From Candidatus Freyarchaeota archaeon (GTDB taxonomy: Archaea > Asgardarchaeota > Jordiarchaeia > Jordiarchaeales > Jordiarchaeaceae), in assembly GCA_030587365.1 (NCBI GenBank), contig JAUQZE010000050.1, positions 1 to 64,000 on the forward strand: 64,000 bases of DNA, given 5' to 3'. Positions 8,320 to 15,959 of the stretch are shown in pieces (the stretch's first letter is position 1; the number at the start of each line of letters is the position of its first letter). A model generated the notes under the pieces. It worked only from the letters and a program-made list of their open reading frames with translations, had not been told where the DNA came from and ran no database searches. Position numbers and translations under genes: made by a program.

Positions 8320-9798
8320 TTATTCTCCGGCCATTACTTTTGCAAATCCAGCGAGCAGCCGCTCCATGAATTTGGGCTGGTACTCGTTGTAGATTTTTTG
8401 ATTCTTGGGTTCGGGCATTCTTTCTTCAAGTATTTTTATCATCGAATCCACTGCGGCTTCTATTCCGCTGTAGCAACCGGTCCCACAGCTGGTGAGTATG
8501 GCTGCTCCTACAGAGGTAGAATCGGCTAATTGGGGTACCACAACCTTCTTTCCTACAATATCTGCTTGTATCTGTCTCCAGAGTGGGGATCTGGCTCCGC
8601 CGCCGTCTATGCGCAACTCGTCGATGTTAACACCCATTCCTGCCATAAGGTCTATCATTCCACGCATCCCGTAAGAAGTCCCTTCCATTATGGCTCTTGC
8701 AACATGTCTTCTAGTGTGTGCAAAGGAAAGGTTCACAATCTCTCCCTTAGCGAAATTGAATAGGGGAATTACAAACAGTCCCGCTGCCCCTGGTTTCACG
8801 GTTTCTGCTTGGTCTTCAATTATGGCGTAGGGGTCTATTCCCATGTTTTGTGCTAGGGATTTTTCCTGATGGCAGAACTCGTCGCGGAACCATTTTAGAA
8901 TGGCTCCAGTACCAGGTAGGACTCCCTCCAGAACCCAGCGGTCTTTCAAAACGTGGGGTAGTGTAAATAGGATATTTAGTGGGTCGTATATGGGTTTTTC
9001 CAGATTTGCGTCTAAAAATGTTCCGGTCCCGGTGGTAGCCTTTGCTACGCCTTTCTTGATTGCCCCCACACCTACACAGGCGCATTGCTGATCCCCTCCA
9101 CCAACTACAACGGGGGTTCCCTCAGCCAATCCGGTGTGGTCTGCGGCTTCTTTGGTAACCTCGCCAATGACTGTTCCTGCTTGGTAGAGATCCGGCCACA
9201 TGTCTATGGGTGTTCCGAATTCTTCTGCCATTGCGTCGGACCATTTCATGGTTTCTGGGTCGAGGATGCCATATATGGAATTTGAGTAGTCTGAACCATA
9301 ATTTCCTGTGAGCTTGAAGTATATGTAAGAGTCGGTGCTTACCAGCTTGTATGTTTTTTTGAAAATGTGGGGATAGTTGTCTTTTATCCAATAAATTTTC
9401 TGAAGGGAGATTCTGACGTTCTTTTGGGCAACCTTTTGTCTTATAGCCTTATATGATAGGGATTCTCTTGCATCCATCCAGGTAAGCGCAGGATATAGAA
9501 CCTCACCGTTTTTATCCAAGGGGCTTATGGCTGCTCTCTGGGTACAGACGCCGAGTCCCACAATATCTTTGGGATTTATTCTTGCTCTTCTTATGGCTTC
9601 TTTCATAGTTTCTCCCGAGGTTCTCCACCAATCCTGAGGACTCTGTTCCGATTGTTGAGGAACTTCGGCCTTAGTTGGGTACTCGGTGTAGGATGTGCCT
9701 ATTGTTCTGGCTTCAAGGTCGTATATAATGGAGCGGGTTCCTGTTGTTCCAATATCCAGAATTGCCAGGTATTGACCTCTCTCACCCATGGGTTTCAC
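8320..9798 (-). CDS. glpK: FGGY carbohydrate kinase, glycerol-kinase-like
   Basis: The 492-residue protein belongs to the FGGY/ASKHA kinases. It has the phosphate-binding motif ILDIGTTGTRS (13-23), a substrate-side TWMDAR, the GGGDQQCACVG adenosine/phosphate region, TGTGTF and the GGGARSPLWRQIQAD motif near the C-terminus. Glycerol kinase and xylulokinase share this layout. The glp genes downstream on the same strand favour glycerol as substrate, giving glycerol 3-phosphate for GlpABC. It is separated from glpA by a vapBC pair. Xylulokinase remains possible because the classical glycerol-kinase signature is not fully obvious by eye. Confidence 0.82.
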   Translation of the reverse strand: MKPMGERGQYLAILDIGTTGTRSIIYDLEARTIGTSYTEYPTKAEVPQQSEQSPQDWWRTSGETMKEAIRRARINPKDIVGLGVCTQRAAISPLDKNGEVLYPALTWMDARESLSYKAIRQKVAQKNVRISLQKIYWIKDNYPHIFKKTYKLVSTDSYIYFKLTGNYGSDYSNSIYGILDPETMKWSDAMAEEFGTPIDMWPDLYQAGTVIGEVTKEAADHTGLAEGTPVVVGGGDQQCACVGVGAIKKGVAKATTGTGTFLDANLEKPIYDPLNILFTLPHVLKDRWVLEGVLPGTGAILKWFRDEFCHQEKSLAQNMGIDPYAIIEDQAETVKPGAAGLFVIPLFNFAKGEIVNLSFAHTRRHVARAIMEGTSYGMRGMIDLMAGMGVNIDELRIDGGGARSPLWRQIQADIVGKKVVVPQLADSTSVGAAILTSCGTGCYSGIEAAVDSMIKILEERMPEPKNQKIYNEYQPKFMERLLAGFAKVMAGE

Positions 9799-9975
9799 CT
9801 AAAAAGTTTAATACATACCCTTTATTTGTTGCATCAGATATTTAACAATTCTTATTAATGGTGCTTCTATCGATGGGAATGATATTATCATACCTTTACT
9901 TAAATAATTAGATGTATAAAAACACGAATGAGTCCCTTACCATCTTAAAAGATGTATTCTCCTTGAAGTGGTTTG

Positions 9976-10671
9976 ATGAGAATAGTTGATGAGGTAATTG
10001 ATGGAGTCTTTCTAAAAAGGATTAACAAGTTTCTCACGATTGTTGAAGTAAACAAAACTAGTGTTCACTGTTTTTTGCCTGACCCTGGTAGGTTGCAGGA
10101 GTTACTTTACACAGGCGTGAGGGTTCTATTAGCAGATAGACAAAAAGAGAAGAGGAAGACTCGTTATGATTTAATCGCGGTCTATCACGGTGACCAGTTG
10201 ATATCCATGGATTCTAGGATACCGAACAAGCTTGTTTTTGAGGCCCTAGAAAACAAGTTTTTTGACGAGTTCCGAGAGTACTCGACCATTACTCCCGAGT
10301 TTAAATTTCATGAAAGTAGACTCGACTTCTTATTGGAGAATGGAGACAAAAAATGTTTAGTCGAAGTGAAATCGTGTACCACGGTCATTGACGGCGTGGC
10401 CTATTTTCCCAGTGCTCCCACTCTTCGGGGCAGGAGACACCTAATCGAGCTTATGAGAGCCCTTGAGGAGGGATACCGGAGCTGTATTCTTTTTGTGGTG
10501 CAGAGAACCGATGCCAGTGTTCTACGACCCCACGATTTAATCGACCATAAATTCGGTGAAAAATTAAGAGAAGCATCCAGCCGAGGCGTTGAGGTTTACG
10601 CTTATTTTTCAGAATTTGTGGGAAAGGAAATAGCAATTCAAGGAAAAATACCAGTGGATCTATCGTTATGA
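9976..10671 (+). CDS. sfsA: SfsA family protein (sugar fermentation stimulation)
   Basis: The 231-residue SfsA protein has an N-terminal OB-like region (HCFLPDPGRL) and a PD-(D/E)XK-type nuclease-like core with D117 (SRLDFLL), E130 and K132 (LVEVKS). It ends with the helix-rich C-terminal part. SfsA was first described as a DNA-binding regulator in E. coli; the nuclease-like residues are conserved in archaeal members, but their role is unclear. I prefer ATG at 9976 over the TTG three bases earlier. The last 24 or so codons of this gene are the source of two downstream copies at 11897 and 13166 inside the tandem duplication. Confidence 0.9.
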   Translation: MRIVDEVIDGVFLKRINKFLTIVEVNKTSVHCFLPDPGRLQELLYTGVRVLLADRQKEKRKTRYDLIAVYHGDQLISMDSRIPNKLVFEALENKFFDEFREYSTITPEFKFHESRLDFLLENGDKKCLVEVKSCTTVIDGVAYFPSAPTLRGRRHLIELMRALEEGYRSCILFVVQRTDASVLRPHDLIDHKFGEKLREASSRGVEVYAYFSEFVGKEIAIQGKIPVDLSL

Positions 10672-10706
10672 GTTATTTAAATAATCAGAGACCTCGGAGT
10701 ACGTGT

Positions 10707-11372
10707 TTAGACCTCGAATATTCTTCCTCTGCATTCGGGCTCACCGAATTCGTCCAGTTTATAGTCCAAGTGTTTCTTTGTAATGATTTCCGCCCCAAAA
10801 ATGGTGATTATTAGATATATGCATTCCACACCTCCAGCTAGGCGTAATATACCCTCGTTTAACAAAGCATCGCAGGCATCCCTGTACGCGCAATTAGATA
10901 CTACTGTGATTACTTGATTATTTTCCCCCCTAATGTGGCGTGCCGGAACAGCTGTTTTAACTGCTTTAATTATCTCCTGAGCCTTGCAATCGGCTTCAAA
11001 TACATCTTCGGTGGTTCCGATTATACTGTTTAGCAGGCCGCTGCCCTCAAGTACAGATTTTATACCACTATAGGCGGCTCTTCTGGACCCTGACCCTGAG
11101 GAGCCTTGGAGTTCGCTGTCCGCTTTGGCGATGCCGTAAATTAGGGAGTTGTATCCCCTGGGGTACCTGTCCAGATTCGCTATTATGTAGTTTGTTATTT
11201 CCTCTAGTCCCTGGATGGCTTCGGGCGGTTTTTCTTTCAGTTTGTCCGCCTCAAACTCTAGTGCGTAATCTGACACCATACGTACGAAAATAGAACCGTA
11301 AAACTTCGCAGTCTCCTTGACCGCAATTTGTGCAGCAAGTACAATATTTTGGCTATCGGGCTCGCTTTCCAC
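10707..11372 (-). CDS. Unknown Cys-containing protein, paralog A of four
   Basis: This is one of four homologous proteins here (the others begin at 12004, 13273 and 15960). I do not know the family. Shared landmarks are the N-terminal ESEPDSQ, a helical middle with RMVS-YAL-FEA-KL-EKP and ITNYI-ANL-RYPRGY, a Gly/Ser-rich turn SGSGSRRAAY, and a C-terminal part with NCAYRDAC, ECIYLI and the ending ECRGRIFEV. The four conserved cysteines may bind a metal or ligand; a V4R-like sensor fold is a guess. The equivalent of the paralog B start codon is ACG at 11427-11429, so the coordinates use GTG at 11372, which has no clear ribosome site. A 15-bp repeat adds three SKNE(Y/F) units to the extended N-terminus. 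It may be poorly translated. Confidence 0.7.
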   Translation of the reverse strand: MESEPDSQNIVLAAQIAVKETAKFYGSIFVRMVSDYALEFEADKLKEKPPEAIQGLEEITNYIIANLDRYPRGYNSLIYGIAKADSELQGSSGSGSRRAAYSGIKSVLEGSGLLNSIIGTTEDVFEADCKAQEIIKAVKTAVPARHIRGENNQVITVVSNCAYRDACDALLNEGILRLAGGVECIYLIITIFGAEIITKKHLDYKLDEFGEPECRGRIFEV

Positions 11373-11429
11373 AATAAATTCATTTTTACTATATTCGTTT
11401 TTGCTATATTCATTTTTGCTATTAGGCGT

Positions 11430-11873
11430 GATAATCCCACCTTATCATATAATTTAGAGATATGCTTTCTCACTTTTTGTGTTGTTGGTATAGTCTTAAT
11501 ATTTACTTGAGTTTTTAAGGATTTAAAGTTTAGTATTAGTTAGTAGTATCCATTTTCGTTATTGTTCTATAACTATGAAGATTTTTCATCAGGTATTGAA
11601 ATTTTTAAACCACCTTTTTAATTGGAACCACCTCATTTTGGAATCAGATTATTCTAGAACTTTCTTTTTGTTCCAGATTTTCGTTTTCTCTTTTTGGATA
11701 TTGATTTCGATTTTTAGTTTGTAGATTGTTTAAATTAGGAATAGCATTAGTTCTTTTCTCTTTTTGAAAAGCACTCTCTTCAAATTACTTTCATCTTTGG
11801 AAATCATTTTAGGCATAAAATTATTTATTAGGGGGTTGTTCAGTTTTGAAGCGAATGTTTTCTGTGAGGTGAA
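11430..11873. other. Intergenic part of duplication unit 1
   Basis: No gene is apparent. The stretch holds the promoter side of paralog A, an AT-rich middle, and from about 11770 a segment (CTCTTCAAATTACTTTCATC and onward) that recurs almost exactly at about 13030 and, shortened, at about 14150, where it is the promoter region of the first PHP gene. Confidence 0.7.
11468..11492 (-). promoter_or_regulatory. Conserved leader element of paralog A
   Basis: On the minus strand this reads roughly TATACCAACAACACAAAAAG followed by TGAGA. Versions of the same element lie a similar distance before all four paralogs, just downstream of a TATA-like TAAATATTAA. It could be a 5' leader signal or an operator. 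Confidence 0.45.
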
Positions 11874-11930
11874 ATGAAGAAATTCGATTTCTATATGCTT
11901 ATTTTTCAGAATTTGTGGGAAAAGAAATAA
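11874..11930 (+). pseudogene. Chimeric mini-ORF: PHP start fused to sfsA tail (junction 1)
   Basis: The intact PHP ribosome site and start (GTGAGGTGAAATG) lead into five PHP codons, MKKFD, then switch to the sfsA tail out of frame and stop after 18 codons (ending FQNLWEKK). It marks the breakpoint of the tandem duplication. It could be transcribed and translated from the copied PHP promoter, but nothing suggests a function. Confidence 0.8.
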
Positions 11931-11967
11931 CTATTTGAGGAAAAATACCAGTGGATCTATCGATATG
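11897..11967 (+). pseudogene. sfsA 3' end copy 2
   Basis: It matches the last 24 codons of sfsA (10600-10671), with substitutions and an early in-frame stop (ACTATTTGAGG in place of GCAATTCAAGG). The downstream bases that follow sfsA are copied as well, up to the end of the next paralog gene. Confidence 0.88.
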
Positions 11968-12003
11968 AGTTATTTAAGCAATGAGAAATTTTGGAGTGCG
12001 TGT

Positions 12004-12696
12004 TTAGACCTCGAATATTCTCCCTCGGCATTGGGGTTTGTCGAACTCGTCCAGTCTGTAGTCGAACTGTTTTTTGGTAACGATTTCTGCAACAGCGTTG
12101 TGGGTTATTAGAACTGTGCACTCCGAGCCTCCGACCAAGCGTGATATTCCCTCATTCATTACAGCTTTGCAGCTATCTTTGAACGGACAGTTAGGTACTA
12201 CCATGGTTACTTGATTGTTTTCTCCCCTAATGAGGTGCAGAGGAAAAGCTGTTTTAACTGCTTTTGATATTTCCTCATACTTATCAAGGGCTTCGAACAA
12301 ATCTTTGGTGGTTCCAGTTGCGCTGTTTAGCAAGCCGCTATTCTCGAGTATGGATTTCATAGCATGGAAGGCGGATCTTTTGGCTCCAGCCCCCGTGGAC
12401 CCTTGGAGTCTGGCCTCCGCTTTGCCGACACCGTAGATTAAGGAGCAGTATCCTCTGGGGTACCTTTTCAGATTTGTTATGATGTAGTTTGTTACTTGTT
12501 CTAGTCCTTGGATGTTTTCTGGTGGTTTTTCTTTCAGTTTTTCGGCTTCGAATTTTAGTGCGTATTCTGATACCATCCTTGTGAAGATAGGGCCGTATAG
12601 TTTTGCAGTCTCCTCAATCGCATTTATTGCAAAAAGTACAAAAGTTTGGCTATCGGGCTCGCTTTCCACAATAATTTCATTTTCACTATTGGACAT
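12004..12696 (-). CDS. Unknown Cys-containing protein, paralog B of four
   Basis: This 230-residue paralog appears to be the intact reference copy of the minus-strand trio. It starts at ATG 12696 with GGTGA 7 bases upstream. It shows the family landmarks: IIVESEPDSQ at the start, RYPRGYCSLIYGVGKAEA and GSTGAGAKRSAFHAMKSILE in the middle, then NCPFKDSC, GGSEC and QCRGRIFEV at the end. In the N-terminus, middle and C-terminus it is closer to the distant copy at 15960 than to its tandem neighbours A and C. No membrane segment or signal peptide is visible, so it is probably cytoplasmic. Function unknown; amplification suggests dosage or ligand variants. Confidence 0.85.
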   Translation of the reverse strand: MSNSENEIIVESEPDSQTFVLFAINAIEETAKLYGPIFTRMVSEYALKFEAEKLKEKPPENIQGLEQVTNYIITNLKRYPRGYCSLIYGVGKAEARLQGSTGAGAKRSAFHAMKSILENSGLLNSATGTTKDLFEALDKYEEISKAVKTAFPLHLIRGENNQVTMVVPNCPFKDSCKAVMNEGISRLVGGSECTVLITHNAVAEIVTKKQFDYRLDEFDKPQCRGRIFEV

Positions 12697-13142
12697 GATA
12701 AAATCACCTGCATATCATAAATTAAACATGTTCGCATCTTTCGCGTTGCTGGTCATATATTATATCACATAAATATGTTATATATTTTTTTAAAAATTCA
12801 AAATATACTCTAGAAAATTATTATTTATTTTCCATCATTATTCTCTGATTATGAATTTTTATATCAATTATTGAAATTTTTAAACCCCTTTTTATTAACC
12901 ACCCTATTTTGAAGTTAGATTATCTAGATCTGTTTATTCTGGATTCTCGTTTTTTCTCTTATGATATTGATTTCAACTTCTTTTAGTTTGGAGCTTGTTT
13001 TAATAAGGAATAGCGTTGGTTTTTCTTTTCTTTTGGAGAACCACTCTCTTCAAATTACTTTCATCTTTGGAAATCATTTTAGGCATAAAATTATTTAGTA
13101 GGGGGTTGTTCAGTTTGAGATGTGTGTTTTCGGTGAAGTGAA
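12697..13142. other. Intergenic part of duplication unit 2
   Basis: No gene is apparent. It holds the promoter side of paralog B and, from about 13030, the second copy of the segment that precedes the PHP gene. It aligns along most of its length with 11430-11873. Confidence 0.7.
12733..12757 (-). promoter_or_regulatory. Conserved leader element of paralog B
   Basis: On the minus strand: TATGACCAGCAACGCGAAAG then ATGCG. It is the same element as before paralogs A, C and D, about 40-60 bases before the start codon. Confidence 0.45.
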
Positions 13143-13199
13143 ATGAGGGAATTCGATTTCCATATGCTTGTTTTTCAGAATTTGTGGGAAAAGAAATAA
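13143..13199 (+). pseudogene. Chimeric mini-ORF: PHP start fused to sfsA tail (junction 2)
   Basis: This is the second duplication junction. It is again exactly 18 codons (MREFDFH... to FQNLWEKK) with a GGTGA-like site before the ATG. The identical length and junction show that the two fusions are copies of one original breakpoint. Confidence 0.8.
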
Positions 13200-13236
13200 C
13201 TATTCGAGGAAAAACACCAGTGGATCTATCGATATG
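13166..13236 (+). pseudogene. sfsA 3' end copy 3
   Basis: This third copy of the sfsA tail is nearly identical to copy 2 and a little more distant from the real gene end, as expected if copy 3 and copy 2 arose from the same fused unit. Confidence 0.88.
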
Positions 13237-13272
13237 AGTTATTTAAGCAATGAGAAATTTTGGAGTATATAT

Positions 13273-13938
13273 TTAGAACTCGAATATTCTTCCTCTGCAC
13301 TCTGACTCATTGAATTCGTCCAGTCTGTAGTCCAAGTGTTTTTCGGTAATGATTTCCGCGGCGACATTGGTGACTATTAGGAATATACATTCCGAACCTC
13401 CGATTAAGCGTGATATTCCCTCTTTTACAAAGGCTGAGCAGGCATCCATGTAAATGCAGTTAGGTACTACTACGATTACTTGATTATTTTCTTCCCTAAT
13501 GTATCTTGCTGGAGAAGCTGTTTTAATTTCTTTATTTATCTTCTCGGTCGTGTATAAGGCTTCGAATGGATCTTTAGTGGTTCCAATTATACTTTTCAGT
13601 AGTCCGCTACCCTCGAATATGGATTTCATCGCGCTGTAGGCGGCTCTTCTGGAACCTGCCCCTGTAGAACCCCAGAATTTGATGTCCGCCTTGGCCATGC
13701 CGTAGATTAGGGCGCAGTATCCTCGGGGGTACCGTTTCAGGTTCGCTAGGATGTAGTTTGTGACTGCTTCTAAGCCTTGTATGTTTTCTTGTGGTTTCTC
13801 TTTCAGCTTCTCCGCTTCGAACTGTAGCGCGTACTTTGACACCATTCGTGTGAAAATGGAACCGTATAGTTTTGCAGTCTCTTCAGCCGCGGTCTTTGCA
13901 ACAAGTACAATAGTTTGGTTATCGGGCTCGCTTTCCAC
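13273..13938 (-). CDS. Unknown Cys-containing protein, paralog C of four
   Basis: This 221-residue paralog has the same landmarks: VESEPDNQ, RYPRGYCALIYGMAKAD, GSTGAGSRRAAYSAMKS, NCIYMDAC, GGSECIFLI and ECRGRIFEF. The codon that aligns with the ATG of paralog B is CTG at 13963-13965, with GGTGA still present 7 bases before it. Initiation at CTG would give a 230-residue protein. The coordinates given use the downstream GTG, which lacks a ribosome site. It is most similar to paralog A in the middle part. Confidence 0.72.
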   Translation of the reverse strand: MESEPDNQTIVLVAKTAAEETAKLYGSIFTRMVSKYALQFEAEKLKEKPQENIQGLEAVTNYILANLKRYPRGYCALIYGMAKADIKFWGSTGAGSRRAAYSAMKSIFEGSGLLKSIIGTTKDPFEALYTTEKINKEIKTASPARYIREENNQVIVVVPNCIYMDACSAFVKEGISRLIGGSECIFLIVTNVAAEIITEKHLDYRLDEFNESECRGRIFEF

Positions 13939-14002
13939 AATAAATTCATTTTTACTATTAGGCAGGATAATCTCACCTTCTCCTGTAATTTGGAGATATG
14001 TT

Positions 14003-14029
14003 CTCTCACTTCTTGTGTTGCTGATATGG
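14003..14029 (-). promoter_or_regulatory. Conserved leader element of paralog C
   Basis: On the minus strand: CCATATCAGCAACACAAGAA then GTGAGAG, the same element as in the other three paralogs. Confidence 0.45.
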
Positions 14030-14230
14030 ATTATTGGAACTATTTTTAATATTTAATTAATTTTTAAAGCATTTAAATTTTAGTATTGCTAACTGGTATC
14101 TATTTCTCGTTATTATTCCGACTGTTAGATATCGTGTTGCTTTCTTCTTGGAGAATCATTTTTAGGTATAAAAAATCATTTTATAGAAGGTTGCTTCGTT
14201 TGAGATTTGAGGCTGTTTCGGTGAGATTAA

Positions 14231-14935
14231 ATGAAGAAATTCGATTTTCACATACATACCTGCTGTTCCAAGCACTGGATATGGGGAATAGACGGCTTGA
14301 GTACACCACGAGAAGTCGTGGAAACCGCCATCAGTCGAGGGCTGGATGGAATAGCGGTGTCGGATCATAATACCACCAAAGGCGGCTTGATCGCCGCGAA
14401 GATCGCTAAGAAAATAGATAAGAAGTTCTTGGTTATTCCTAGCATAGAGGTAAAGTCTAAAACCGGAGATGTCTTGGCAATCGGTGTTGTTGAAGAATTG
14501 ACTATTAAGAGCAGATTCCTGACAGCCGAGGAAGCTGTTAATCAGATGAGGGAGAAAGGTGCGGTAATTATCGCTCCTCATCCCTATGGTAGAGAGGGAC
14601 TCGGCTCACTTGTTGGAAAGTTAGGATTCGATGCACTTGAAGGTTTTAACGCTAGGATTCTTCCACGCTTTAATAGGAAGGCTAAGGAACTGGCGGCAAA
14701 ATTAGGCTTGCCAATGGTTGCAAGTAGCGACGCACACATAGCGGATGAAATCGCAAATGGGATAACAGCTTTAAACATTAATGAACTTTCAATAGAGGCC
14801 GTGAAGGATGCGATAATAAAGGGGAAAACGAAAATTTATCAAGAGAGGCGTACAAAGAGCATGGGTCGTGTCTATACTAAAAAATTTGGTTTACTACTCC
14901 ATATTATAAAACAACCGTTGTGTGAACCAACCTGA
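14231..14935 (+). CDS. PHP-domain metal-dependent phosphoesterase, copy 1
   Basis: The 234-residue protein has a full set of PHP metal ligands: H7 and H9 (HIHT), D45-H46 (SDHN), E73 (SIEV), H117 (APHPYG) and D167/H169 (SSDAH). The family hydrolyses phosphate esters, for example histidinol phosphate or 3',5'-nucleoside phosphates; the substrate here is unknown. ATG at 14231 follows GGTGA. Its promoter and first codons are copied at 11874 and 13143. A second copy follows 41 bases downstream, so the two are probably one transcript. Confidence 0.88.
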   Translation: MKKFDFHIHTCCSKHWIWGIDGLSTPREVVETAISRGLDGIAVSDHNTTKGGLIAAKIAKKIDKKFLVIPSIEVKSKTGDVLAIGVVEELTIKSRFLTAEEAVNQMREKGAVIIAPHPYGREGLGSLVGKLGFDALEGFNARILPRFNRKAKELAAKLGLPMVASSDAHIADEIANGITALNINELSIEAVKDAIIKGKTKIYQERRTKSMGRVYTKKFGLLLHIIKQPLCEPT

Positions 14936-14976
14936 ACCATATTTTCGAAAAACTTTTACTTCAAATTGGTGGGTCT

Positions 14977-15687
14977 ATGAAAAAATTCGACTTGCACATT
15001 CACACCACTTGTTCGAAGAATAGGATTTGGGGACCTGATGCAATAAGCACCCCGAGACAGGTAGTGAAAGCAGCAATCAGGAAAGGGCTTGACGGTGTAG
15101 CGGTGACCGACCACGATACGGTTAAGGGAGGATTGTTAGCTTCAAAGATTGCGAGAAGATTGGATAAGAATTTTCTGGTTATACCGGGGATTGAGATTAA
15201 GTGTAGAGATGGTGACATTATTGGATTGGGAGTGGAAAGCAATCCTAGGGGCCGTATGGGTAAGCTTTCTGCTATCGAAGCTGTTGAGATGCTTAGGGAT
15301 ATGGGTGCTCTGGTTGTTGCGCCTCATCCTTTCGGTTGGGGAGGAGTTGGTAAACACTTGGAAACGGCTGGTTTTGATGCTATTGAGGGATTCAACGCAA
15401 ACCAATTGAAATGCGTTAATACCAGAGCAAAGATCGCCGCCTACGAATTGGAGTTACCCATGGTAGCGGGTAGCGATGCCCATTACCAGGTAAATGTGGG
15501 GAACGGTGTCGTGACAATAGATTGTGATGAAGATACGGTTGATTCGGCGTTAACAGCGATTAGGGCGGGGAGGGTGAGTATCTATCGAGAAAAGCGCACC
15601 CGAAATGGGCTACTAGTGTTTACCTTTAGGATGGGGACATTTTTGAGAACAATTCTTGGTAAATATCCCCTCTGCGATGAGTATTAG
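14977..15687 (+). CDS. PHP-domain metal-dependent phosphoesterase, copy 2
   Basis: This 236-residue paralog of the preceding gene keeps the same ligands (HIHTTCSK, TDHDT, GIEIK, APHPFGW, GSDAHY) and a similar C-terminal tail (RTRNGLLVFTF). The two proteins are roughly half identical, so this duplication is older than the sfsA-PHP triplication. The start at ATG 14977 has a GGTGGG site upstream. It probably acts in the cytoplasm on a small phosphorylated metabolite. Confidence 0.88.
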   Translation: MKKFDLHIHTTCSKNRIWGPDAISTPRQVVKAAIRKGLDGVAVTDHDTVKGGLLASKIARRLDKNFLVIPGIEIKCRDGDIIGLGVESNPRGRMGKLSAIEAVEMLRDMGALVVAPHPFGWGGVGKHLETAGFDAIEGFNANQLKCVNTRAKIAAYELELPMVAGSDAHYQVNVGNGVVTIDCDEDTVDSALTAIRAGRVSIYREKRTRNGLLVFTFRMGTFLRTILGKYPLCDEY

Positions 15688-15895
15688 AAACTGGACTATG
15701 AAGTTAAGCAAATGCAGAGCAGAAAACAAATCTTTAAAACAATTAGTTTATTGAATTAAAATTTATTTTCGACCAATTTTGTTATTTTTATTATTGTGCT
15801 GAAAAAGTGTTTTTGAAATTTTAGCAGTAAAATTTAAATACATTATAAGTACGTTTTATTATTAATATTGATTATTATTGAATATAGATTGGGAG

Positions 15896-15926
15896 ACATA
15901 CGACCAACAACGCAAAAAGGCGAAAG
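15896..15926 (+). promoter_or_regulatory. Conserved leader element of paralog D
   Basis: Reads CATACGACCAACAACGCAAA then AAGGCGAAAG. It matches the elements upstream of paralogs A-C although this gene lies on the other strand and outside the tandem array, so the element has been kept together with the gene. Confidence 0.5.
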
Positions 15927-15959
15927 AAAACGAGTAAAATAAGAGAGCGCGAGTTTACC

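Larger units (their letters stand above)
10600..14254 (+). repeat. Tandem triplication: sfsA tail - paralog gene - PHP head
   Basis: Three head-to-tail units begin at 10600, 11897 and 13166, with periods of 1297 and 1269 bases; the third runs to about 14254 and has lost roughly 180 intergenic bases. Each unit holds the last codons of sfsA, then a minus-strand member of the unknown paralog family, then the promoter and first codons of the PHP gene. The unit boundaries fuse the PHP start (ATG AAG AAA TTC GAT) to the sfsA tail (GCTTATTTTTCAG). Only the first unit has the full sfsA and only the last has the full PHP gene. This is the signature of two rounds of unequal recombination starting from an sfsA - paralog - PHP order. 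Confidence 0.9.
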
